The position numbers were made by a program, and so were the translations under genes. The notes beneath the pieces are model-generated. The model was not told the DNA's origin. It did not search any database and saw only the letters and a list, made by a program, of their open reading frames with translations. From Muribaculaceae bacterium (GTDB taxonomy: Bacteria; Bacteroidota; Bacteroidia; Bacteroidales; Muribaculaceae), in NCBI GenBank assembly GCA_017453505.1, contig JAFTEU010000175.1:1-41783 (forward strand): 41,783 bases of DNA, written 5' to 3'. Shown here one piece after another: positions 25,336 through 31,113 of the stretch; position 1 is the stretch's first letter, and every line of letters starts with the position of its first letter.

Positions 25336-25466
25336 CAAAAAATAAATCTTATAAGATGTAGCAAAGTGCCTAAAACATTGAGAATCTCTGCTGAAAATAA
25401 CATTTTTTTAACAATGGGGCTTTATATTTTTATTGGCTATCTTATATGATATTTACCTTTTATAAT

Positions 25467-25474
25467 TACCTTTG
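25467..25474 (+). promoter_or_regulatory. -7 box of map
   Basis: TACCTTTG, 34 bp before the ATG at 25509, fits the -7 consensus. No clear -33 partner. It argues against starts upstream of 25509. Confidence 0.5.
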
Positions 25475-25508
25475 CCCCGTTAATTCCAGTAGAACTATTA
25501 TAAAAAAT

Positions 25509-26363
25509 ATGGCAAAACATCGATTACATTATATTCCTAAGGGAGAACCCACAGAGTTTGACCGTCGCATTATGGACCTGGAGCGCAAGGGTGCAATCGT
25601 TCCCTCCCGTGACCTGATCAAGACCCCTGAACAGATCGAGGGCATCCGTCGTGCCGGCATCGTCAACACAGGTGTCCTTGACACTATCGGGCAGGAGATT
25701 CATGCTGGCATGTCAACGCTGGAGATTGACAAGATATGTCGTGAATACTGCGCCGACCATGGTGCGATTCCGGCATGCCTAGGCTATGGGGGCTTCCCGA
25801 TGAGTGTCTGCACAAGCATCAACGAGGTGGTCTGTCACGGTATTCCCAAGGCTAAAGACATCCTGCGTGAGGGAGACATCATCAATGTGGACTTTACAAC
25901 GATTCTAGATGGCTACTTTGCCGACGCTTCACGCATGTTCATCATCGGTGATACCACTCCCGAGAAGGAACAACTTGTGCGTGTTACCAAGGAGTGTCTG
26001 GAGATTGGCATCCGTGCCGCACGGCCATGGAGTGACGTGAACGACATCGGACGCGCCATTGAGCCCTATGCCCATCAGCATGGCTACGGAGTGGTGCGCG
26101 ACTTGACTGGACACGGCGTGGGCCTCAAGTTCCATGAGGATCCTGAGGTGTGCCACTTTGCCCAGCGCAAGAAGGGTATGCTGCTCGTTCCTGGCATGGT
26201 GTTCACTATCGAGCCGATGATCAACATGGGAACTTGGAAGGTGTTTATTGATGCCGATGACCCCTATGGATGGGAAGTCATTTCGGGTGACCTCAAGCCC
26301 AGTGCGCAGTGGGAACACACCTTTGTCATGACCGAGGAAGGCCCGGAAATCCTCACCCATTAA
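25509..26363 (+). CDS. map: Methionine aminopeptidase, type I
   Basis: Removes the N-terminal Met from nascent proteins; cytoplasmic metalloenzyme. From the ATG at 25509 the protein has 284 residues. It carries a short N-terminal extension (MAKHRLHYIPKGEP) before the pita-bread catalytic domain. The five metal ligands are recognisable: two Asp in VDFTTILDGYFADASRMF, the His in LTGHGVGLKFHEDP, the Glu in FTIEPM, and the Glu in the last block (WEHTFVMTEEG). The substrate His lies in VCHGIP. An in-frame extension back to 25446 overlaps a promoter box and is unlikely. The gene stands alone between a divergent promoter region and a hairpin. Confidence 0.95.
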   Translation: MAKHRLHYIPKGEPTEFDRRIMDLERKGAIVPSRDLIKTPEQIEGIRRAGIVNTGVLDTIGQEIHAGMSTLEIDKICREYCADHGAIPACLGYGGFPMSVCTSINEVVCHGIPKAKDILREGDIINVDFTTILDGYFADASRMFIIGDTTPEKEQLVRVTKECLEIGIRAARPWSDVNDIGRAIEPYAHQHGYGVVRDLTGHGVGLKFHEDPEVCHFAQRKKGMLLVPGMVFTIEPMINMGTWKVFIDADDPYGWEVISGDLKPSAQWEHTFVMTEEGPEILTH

Positions 26364-26389
26364 TCTTTTCTGGAAAAATGTGAAAAACT

Positions 26390-26421
26390 AACGGCAATTC
26401 GGATAACTCTGAGTTGCCGTT
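26390..26421 (+). terminator. Hairpin after map
   Basis: Stem AACGGCAATTC / GAGTTGCCGTT (one T-G pair, 10-nt loop), 26 bp after the map stop. Only ATT follows, so termination efficiency is uncertain. Confidence 0.55.
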
Positions 26422-26428
26422 ATTGCAG

Positions 26429-26436
26429 TAATTTTG
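26429..26436 (+). promoter_or_regulatory. -7 box of the SDR gene
   Basis: TAATTTTG, 36 bp before the SDR start, fits the -7 consensus. The -33 region falls inside the preceding hairpin and has no clear TTG at proper spacing. Confidence 0.45.
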
Positions 26437-26472
26437 CATTATCAAAATAAATAATTATAAACTGAATACGAC

Positions 26473-27327
26473 ATGATTTTCAATTACAATGACAAGCGTG
26501 AAGTAGTGGCCCTGCTCGGTGCAGGCAGTATGGGAATGGCTATTGTGGAGCGCATCGCAGCCAACCGTGTCGTCCTCCTGGGCGACATCAGTGAGAAAGC
26601 ATTGGACACGGCTCGTGAGAAATTGGAATACAGCGGTTATGCCGTCGAGACCATGAAGGTGGATGCCAGCGACAAGGACAGTATCTACACCTTCGCTCGC
26701 CGCGCTTCTGAACTTGGACCTGTGATGTATTTTATCAATACCGCAGGTGCGTCGCCTCACCAGACCAACCCCCAACACATCATCAATCTCGACCTCGTTG
26801 GCTCGGCCTATGCCCTGGATGCCTTTGGTAACGTCATGGCTCGTGGTGGTGCCGGTATTCTGATTTCCAGCATGACGGGCTATATGTTGCCTGAACCGTT
26901 GCCACAGGAGGTGGAAGATGCTCTCACCGTAACCGAGAGCGACAAACTGGCCGATTTGCCTTGTTTGCAACCTGATGCTGTTCCCAACAGCGGTGTGGCC
27001 TATGTCCTTTCCAAGCGTGCCAACCAGTTGCGTGTCCGCAAAGCCGCCATGGACTGGGGCAAGCGTGGTGCCCGCATCAACACCATCAGCCCGGGTATCG
27101 TCGTGACACCGTTGGCCTATGACGAGTTCAATGCCGCTGGCGAGGCTTACCAGAAGATGATCGAGGCTTCGGCCATGCAGCGTGTGGGCAATCCCGCCGA
27201 GATCGCTGGTGCCGCTGCTTTCCTGCTCAGTGATCAGGCCACCTTTATCACAGGTACCGATCTGCTCGTCGACGGTGGCATGATTGCTGCCATTAAGACA
27301 GGCCACTACCAAGTGCAACTGAGTTAA
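26473..27327 (+). CDS. Short-chain dehydrogenase/reductase, unknown substrate
   Basis: A 284-residue NAD(P)-dependent oxidoreductase of the SDR superfamily. The nucleotide loop is G16-A-G-S-M-G21 (GxGxxG) rather than the classical TGxxxGxG. NTAG (89-92) is the structural Asn motif. Ser132/Ser133 and Y177-VLS-K181 form the catalytic set, and the late INTISPGIVVTPL block is typical. D38 in LLGDIS at the end of the second strand suggests NAD(H) preference (inference). A 40-residue insertion (about 138-172) precedes the active-site Tyr. It lies 37 bp before an acetyltransferase gene on the same strand. The substrate cannot be told from sequence. Confidence 0.88.
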   Translation: MIFNYNDKREVVALLGAGSMGMAIVERIAANRVVLLGDISEKALDTAREKLEYSGYAVETMKVDASDKDSIYTFARRASELGPVMYFINTAGASPHQTNPQHIINLDLVGSAYALDAFGNVMARGGAGILISSMTGYMLPEPLPQEVEDALTVTESDKLADLPCLQPDAVPNSGVAYVLSKRANQLRVRKAAMDWGKRGARINTISPGIVVTPLAYDEFNAAGEAYQKMIEASAMQRVGNPAEIAGAAAFLLSDQATFITGTDLLVDGGMIAAIKTGHYQVQLS

Positions 27328-27364
27328 GAAACTATATTAACGACAAATAAATACGACAACTGAC

Positions 27365-27892
27365 ATGGAAGGATTTGTAGTAGATCCCAGAAAATCAACC
27401 CCGGAGGACTTCGAGCAGGGAATGCGTGACGTGAAGCTGGTGTTTGACATCAACCACACGATGCCTTACACCGAGGAATATGACCATCTGGTCAAGGAAC
27501 TTTTCATCGGCAAGATAGGTGAGGGCAGCCGTGTGTTGCCACCTCTTAACCTCGTGTGCGCCAATATGGTGACCATCGGCAAGAATGTGATGATCATGGG
27601 CGGTTGCCTCATGATGTCGCGCGGTGGCATTACCATTGACGACGATGTGATGATCGCAGCCAACACCCAGCTCATCTCCAACAACCACGACCTGCATGAC
27701 CACGCGTTGCTCATCTGCAAGCCGGTGCACATCTGCCGCAATGCCTGGATTGGAGCCGGAGCCACTATCCTGCCGGGTGTTACAGTGGGCGAGAATGCCG
27801 TTGTTGCCGCCAGTGCCGTCGTCACCAAGGACGTGGCCCCCAACACGATAGTTGGCGGCAATCCTGCCAAATTTATCAAAAACGTCGATTAA
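27365..27892 (+). CDS. Hexapeptide-repeat O-acetyltransferase, LacA/Maa/NodL-like
   Basis: A 175-residue left-handed beta-helix acyltransferase that would use acetyl-CoA on a sugar-like hydroxyl; cytoplasmic trimer by family. An N-terminal helical segment (about 12-50) is followed by hexapeptide turns such as VTIGKNVMIMGG, ITIDDDVMIAANTQLISNNH and AWIGAGATILPGVTVGENAVVAASAVVTKDV. The catalytic His is His108 in SNNHDLHDH. It ends with the family signature GGNPAKFIK. It is the second gene of a pair with the SDR. No terminator is visible before the SMR leader at 27920. Confidence 0.9.
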   Translation: MEGFVVDPRKSTPEDFEQGMRDVKLVFDINHTMPYTEEYDHLVKELFIGKIGEGSRVLPPLNLVCANMVTIGKNVMIMGGCLMMSRGGITIDDDVMIAANTQLISNNHDLHDHALLICKPVHICRNAWIGAGATILPGVTVGENAVVAASAVVTKDVAPNTIVGGNPAKFIKNVD

Positions 27893-27919
27893 TTAAGGCG
27901 CAGTTTTAATTATTTGATG

Positions 27920-27927
27920 TAACTTTG
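27920..27927 (+). promoter_or_regulatory. -7 box upstream of the SMR leader
   Basis: TAACTTTG fits the -7 consensus. Transcription would begin near 27930, at the base of the first leader hairpin. No clear -33 element is seen at 19-21 bp. Confidence 0.5.
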
Positions 27928-27928
27928 T

Positions 27929-27992
27929 GGTGCCTCAAGAAGGAGACGCCGAGATAGTCTTGCAGCCCTCAAGTAGGCGCAAGACTATTTTT
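27929..27992 (+). promoter_or_regulatory. Two-hairpin leader with terminator before SMR gene: candidate riboswitch/attenuator
   Basis: Hairpin 1 pairs GGTGCCTC (27929-27936) with GAGACGCC (27943-27950), with a 6-nt loop and one mismatch. Hairpin 2 is a perfect 10-bp stem, ATAGTCTTGC (27954-27963) with GCAAGACTAT (27979-27988). It continues as GCC/GGC after one bulged A, with an 8-nt loop, and is followed by a T-run (27988-27992). Both hairpins carry the same motif in their upper part, CCTCAAGAAGG (27933-27943) and CCTCAAGTAGG (27967-27977). The terminator ends six bases before the SMR start codon, so transcripts must read through it. CAAGA in loop 1 (27936-27940) can pair with TCTTG in the terminator 5' arm (27958-27962), a possible antiterminator. 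Confidence 0.6.
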
Positions 27993-27998
27993 CATGCT

Positions 27999-28322
27999 AT
28001 GAACTGGTTTATCTTGATTATTGCTGGATTGTGTGAAGTCGGTTTTACTTATTGCTTGGGGCGCGCCCGTGCTGTCAGTGGACTGGAATGGTGGAGCTGG
28101 ATGGGTGGTTTCCTGGTGTTTACATTCCTGAGTATGGGACTGCTGGCACGGGCGACTCAAACTCTCCCATTGGGGACCGCTTATCCCGTGTGGACCGGCA
28201 TCGGTGCAGTGGGCACTGTTATCGTTGGCATCGTGTTTTTCCATGAACCTGCGACTTTCTGGCGCTTGTTTTTCATCACAACGCTCATCTGTTCAATCAT
28301 CGGACTCAAGTTATTGTCATAA
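27999..28322 (+). CDS. SMR-family exporter, Gdx/SugE-like
   Basis: A 107-residue, four-helix small multidrug resistance protein, active as an antiparallel dimer in the inner membrane. The essential Glu13 is in place (IIAGLCEV). The block PLGTAYPVWTGIGAVGTVIVGIV matches the Gdx (guanidinium exporter, formerly SugE) subtype rather than EmrE/QacE. The helix 1 region after Glu13 diverges from classical Gdx (GFTYCLGRAR, no Trp16), so guanidinium specificity is inference. The in-frame extension upstream to 27927 would translate through a terminator hairpin and is rejected. One base separates it from the NimA-like gene, indicating an operon governed by the upstream leader. Confidence 0.85.
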   Translation: MNWFILIIAGLCEVGFTYCLGRARAVSGLEWWSWMGGFLVFTFLSMGLLARATQTLPLGTAYPVWTGIGAVGTVIVGIVFFHEPATFWRLFFITTLICSIIGLKLLS

Positions 28323-28323
28323 T

Positions 28324-28818
28324 ATGGAGAAGTTTAGACCCATGCGCCGCATCAGGCAGCAATTATCTCAAGACGAATGCGTTGACATTCTGTGCCAATC
28401 CACTGCGGGCGTGTTGGCTGTTATGGGAGACGGTGGTTATCCCTATACCGTGCCTTTGAGCCACGTCTATGCCGACGGTTGTCTCTATTTCCATTCTGCC
28501 TTGCACGGTCACAAGATCGATGCCATCCGCAACGATTCCCGTTGCTCTTTTTGCGTCATTGCCCAGGATGAAGTTCACCCTGAGACTTTTACCACTCATT
28601 TCAAGAGTGTCATCGCCTTTGGCCAAGTCCACATCATCGACGATGAGGCCGAGCGACTGGCCGCACTGCGCCTGCTGGGTCACCGCCATGCCCCTCATGA
28701 TGAGGCTGGACTGCAACATGAGATTGACAAGGACTTTACTCGTGTGCTGATGCTGCGCCTTGATATTGAGCATCTTACTGGCAAACAGGCCATCGAAATG
28801 GTCTCCCCATTAAAATAA
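28324..28818 (+). CDS. Pyridoxamine 5'-phosphate oxidase-like protein, NimA-like
   Basis: A 164-residue split beta-barrel flavin-binding protein. The start RPMRRIRQQLSQDECVDIL and the blocks GVLAVMGDGGYPYTVPLSHVY and YFHSALHGHKIDAI (His61, His63) closely follow the 5-nitroimidazole-reductase (Nim) group of Bacteroides and its chromosomal relatives. Whether it reduces nitroimidazoles cannot be told; many family members are housekeeping proteins of unknown role. It starts one base after the SMR gene, so both should respond to the same leader. No terminator is clear after it. Confidence 0.85.
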   Translation: MEKFRPMRRIRQQLSQDECVDILCQSTAGVLAVMGDGGYPYTVPLSHVYADGCLYFHSALHGHKIDAIRNDSRCSFCVIAQDEVHPETFTTHFKSVIAFGQVHIIDDEAERLAALRLLGHRHAPHDEAGLQHEIDKDFTRVLMLRLDIEHLTGKQAIEMVSPLK

Positions 28819-28896
28819 AACTTATTGTTTTGTAAAAAAGGTAGCCCTCTTTGACTCTAATAATAAAATCATAACTTCATAACTTCATTTTGTGTC

Positions 28897-29283
28897 ATGG
28901 ATATATCGTTTAATATTATGGGAGTCCTCCTGGCCGGGTTATTCATAGTGGCCATTTTGATTGTGTTTCCCTGTGTGGTTTACAAGTGGTTGCGAGTAAG
29001 CAAAAAATTGCCAAAAAGGCTCGCGATGGCCAATGCTTTCAGCGTCCTGCCCATCGTGGCTGCGCCTTTTGTCGCATATGCTTCTATATGGATCGCAATG
29101 ATGTTTCCCGGTTGGGAATACTTGATTCTTGCCTTGATCAATTCCTATTCAATTGTACTGATTGCAATGGTGTTCTTGAGTGCCAGGATCTACAAGAAAC
29201 ATCAATCGACCAGGAGAGCCTTGTTGCCGTTGATTCCCTCATTGATCGCTTATTGTGCGCTGCTTGTTTTCATGTTTTTATGA
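28897..29283 (+). CDS. Small polytopic membrane protein, unknown
   Basis: Unrecognised 128-residue protein with four hydrophobic segments (about 8-29, 48-68, 73-95 and 108-128) separated by short basic loops (KWLRVSKKLPKR, RIYKKHQSTRR). It is likely an inner-membrane protein with no large soluble domain. It follows the NimA-like gene by 78 bp with short direct repeats (CATAACTT) in between. It ends 15 bp from the convergent HxlR gene. Confidence 0.7.
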   Translation: MDISFNIMGVLLAGLFIVAILIVFPCVVYKWLRVSKKLPKRLAMANAFSVLPIVAAPFVAYASIWIAMMFPGWEYLILALINSYSIVLIAMVFLSARIYKKHQSTRRALLPLIPSLIAYCALLVFMFL

Positions 29284-29298
29284 TCCGCTTGCTAGTCG

Positions 29299-29655
29299 TT
29301 AAACAATGATCTTGCCGTCGGTGACTTCATCGAAGTGTTCCAGTCCCCAATTAACCAGTGGGATGATGTTGGGCATGAGGGACTTGCCCAGCGGCGTCAA
29401 GGAGTATTCCACGCGTGGTGGGATTTCGGGATACTGCTTGCGATGAACCAAGTGGTTTTTTTCAAGTCGTTTAAGGGTCTGGGAAAGCATCTTCTGTGAG
29501 CAGTCGCTCATGAAGCGGTGCAAGTCGCTGAAGCGCATCACGCCCGTCTCGTTTTTCCACAAGGCAAACAACACCAGCAGCGACCACTTGTCGCCAAAGC
29601 GGTCAATCACGTGCCTAATCGGGCAGTTCAGATATTCGGTCTTTAATTCCTTCAT
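29299..29655 (-). CDS. HxlR-family transcriptional regulator
   Basis: A 118-residue winged-helix DNA-binding protein. Family features are the N-terminal Cys (Cys11 in LNCPIRHVID), FGDKWSLLVLFALW, MRFSDLHRFM, SQKMLSQTLKRLEKNHLV (recognition helix) and the wing PPRVEYSLTPLGKSL. HxlR-type proteins sense reactive electrophiles or aldehydes through a conserved Cys and often control a divergent neighbour. The ATG at 29655 is chosen over a start ten codons upstream that would overlap the -7 box. It is divergent from the cupin gene, with palindromes between them. Confidence 0.93.
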   Translation of the reverse strand: MKELKTEYLNCPIRHVIDRFGDKWSLLVLFALWKNETGVMRFSDLHRFMSDCSQKMLSQTLKRLEKNHLVHRKQYPEIPPRVEYSLTPLGKSLMPNIIPLVNWGLEHFDEVTDGKIIV

Positions 29656-29663
29656 AACGGTTG

Positions 29664-29695
29664 CAAAGGTATATAAAGTTTCCAAAAGTAACCAA
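29664..29695 (-). promoter_or_regulatory. Promoter of the HxlR gene
   Basis: Minus strand: TTG (29695-29693), 21 bp, TACCTTTG (29671-29664). A GTAACC half-site (29688-29693) overlaps the -33 region, consistent with autoregulation. Confidence 0.65.
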
Positions 29696-29774
29696 ATAAT
29701 ATCAATCAGAAATTTTTTCTGCTGTTAAAATAGGTTAAATTCAAATAGTTAAGTGGGCTAAATACAATATTTCC

Positions 29775-29796
29775 TACCTTTTGGTAACCAGGTTAC
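29775..29796. promoter_or_regulatory. Candidate HxlR operator between hxlR-like and cupin genes
   Basis: Two overlapping inverted repeats are visible: TACC-N4-GGTA (29775-29786) and GTAACC-A-GGTTAC (29784-29796). The GTAACC half-site recurs at 29688-29693 in the HxlR promoter. The site ends 15 bp upstream of the cupin -33 element. Binding by the adjacent HxlR protein is inference. Confidence 0.5.
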
Positions 29797-29810
29797 TTAA
29801 TTGATAGTTC

Positions 29811-29841
29811 TTGCATATTATAAATTAGTATTCTAATTTTG
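29811..29841 (+). promoter_or_regulatory. Promoter of the cupin gene
   Basis: TTG (29811-29813), 20 bp, TAATTTTG (29834-29841): a full match to the Bacteroides consensus, 52 bp before the start codon. Confidence 0.78.
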
Positions 29842-29892
29842 CAGTGTGAAAATCAACAATAACATTAATCACTTAATCAATAGACAGACAAT

Positions 29893-30348
29893 ATGAAGAC
29901 AATCGAGCAAATCAAGAGTGGTAAAAATTACACCGCAGTAAACGTTGGTCGAATGAATGAGATCATCGAGCACGAGTTGCCCATGGGCCCCGACATGGTC
30001 ATCAAGGGTAAGGTATTCGTTGGCCAAGCTGTAGGTGCAACGGGTAGCGAGTTCAGTTTTCAGACCCTCGTTCCTGGTCAGGACAGCGGTTTTCTGCACA
30101 CCCACAAGACCCACGAAGAACTCTACTTCATCCTCAAGGGAGAGGGTATGTATCAGGTTGATGGCGAGATGATTCCCGTGACCGAGGGTAGCGTTATCCG
30201 CGTGGCTCCCGAGGGCAAGCGTGCGCTCAAGAACACGGGCAGTGAGGACATGGTGATGCTCTGCATCCAGTACAAAGCAAATGCCTTCACTGAGGCAGAC
30301 AGCCCCATGACCGATGGCAATATTCTTGCCGACGCACTGAACTGGTAA
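29893..30348 (+). CDS. Cupin-domain protein
   Basis: A 151-residue small beta-barrel (cupin) protein. The first metal motif is present as HTHKTHEE (His69, His71, His74, Glu75/76), followed by LYFILKGEGMYQVDGE. In the second motif, where cupins normally carry a His, the sequence is RVAPEGKRALKNTG with no His, so the metal site is at best three-ligand or altered. No signal peptide is seen, so it is cytoplasmic. It is divergent from the HxlR regulator and probably controlled by it. The physiological role is unknown. Confidence 0.88.
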   Translation: MKTIEQIKSGKNYTAVNVGRMNEIIEHELPMGPDMVIKGKVFVGQAVGATGSEFSFQTLVPGQDSGFLHTHKTHEELYFILKGEGMYQVDGEMIPVTEGSVIRVAPEGKRALKNTGSEDMVMLCIQYKANAFTEADSPMTDGNILADALNW

Positions 30349-30371
30349 ACACTAGAGCAGTAAATGAATAA

Positions 30372-30417
30372 TAGCGGTGGGTTACATGATAAAACTGTAG
30401 CCCACCGCTAATTTTTT
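30372..30417 (+). terminator. Strong terminator after the cupin gene
   Basis: Stem of 14 bp (TAGCGGTGGGTTAC / GTAGCCCACCGCTA, one T-G pair, 11-nt loop) followed by ATTTTTT. It lies between convergent genes and may also stop minus-strand transcription. Confidence 0.9.
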
Positions 30418-30432
30418 CTGTGTTTCTGTTGA

Positions 30433-31113
30433 TTATTTGAGTCGGTAAAAATAACCCAGTGTCACCGTGACGGTCATTGAGTTGGAGCTGGAGAAGACAT
30501 CTGTCTTGTGGTTGGGAAAGACGTCAGTCAAACCATAATAGAAACGGCCTTCCAACAACAATGAATGCTTGTTATTGAGATTGACTTCCATTCCGGCACC
30601 TCCACAGATGCCGTAGTCCAACCGGTTATTAATTGGCATCGTCATTTGTTCGATGTGGCGCGTGTCGTTGATGAAATACTCCATGGCGGCTGCTTCCCGA
30701 TATGCAAAGTTGGACTTGATGCCGTCGCCTAACATGACATTGACTTCTGGACCCAGATTGAAAAATCCTTTTACATGCTGATTCCCAAAGAAAATGTGGG
30801 TCATAATGGGTAGTTCCAGATAGGTGAAGCGATGACTGTAATGATAGTCAGATTCCTCCAAGTTTTCTTTCCATCCGCGTTGCGTCATGTTCAACTCGGC
30901 AATGAGGCCAAAGTTTTTCTCTTCAATGTAGCGGAACATCACACCTGCCGTCATGCCAGGTAGCATGACTTGCTGGACGTTAGGATTGAAATTGAGCCGC
31001 GAAAACGATGCTCCTGCCTTACCTCCGAAAGAGATCATGCCATCGTAGTGGGTCTGGGCTATGCCTATCATTGCCACCCACGCAGCAATCAGGATGAGCA
31101 CAATGCGTCTCAT
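30433..31113 (-). CDS. PorT-like outer-membrane beta-barrel protein
   Basis: A 226-residue exported protein with a signal peptide (about 1-19, GIAQ). It has alternating beta-strands typical of eight-stranded barrels of the PorT/OMP_b-brl_2 family: GGKAGASFSRLNF, FGLIAELNMTQRGWK, YLELPIMTHIFF, GICGGAGMEVNL and the final VTVTLGYFYRLK. PorT itself is a T9SS component, but the family is large in Bacteroidota and most members have no known role. The start codon overlaps the stop of the LysM gene (ATGA), indicating translational coupling. Confidence 0.8.
   Translation of the reverse strand: MRRIVLILIAAWVAMIGIAQTHYDGMISFGGKAGASFSRLNFNPNVQQVMLPGMTAGVMFRYIEEKNFGLIAELNMTQRGWKENLEESDYHYSHRFTYLELPIMTHIFFGNQHVKGFFNLGPEVNVMLGDGIKSNFAYREAAAMEYFINDTRHIEQMTMPINNRLDYGICGGAGMEVNLNNKHSLLLEGRFYYGLTDVFPNHKTDVFSSSNSMTVTVTLGYFYRLK

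Noticed and set aside
25446..25508. 21-codon N-terminal extension of methionine aminopeptidase
   Set aside because: It covers a promoter -7 box and does not match the family; the ATG at 25509 gives a normal length.
26455..27318. 287-codon minus-strand frame
   Set aside because: Antisense to the SDR gene, whose GxGxxG and YxxxK motifs are clear.
27929..27992. Leader of the SMR gene as a known guanidine-II (mini-ykkC) riboswitch
   Set aside because: The two hairpins do not carry the ACGR loops that define that class, so it is reported only as an unassigned candidate.
27927..27998. N-terminal extension of the SMR protein from a GTG
   Set aside because: It would translate through the terminator hairpin, overlaps the -7 box, and SMR proteins begin at the MNWFILIIAG segment.
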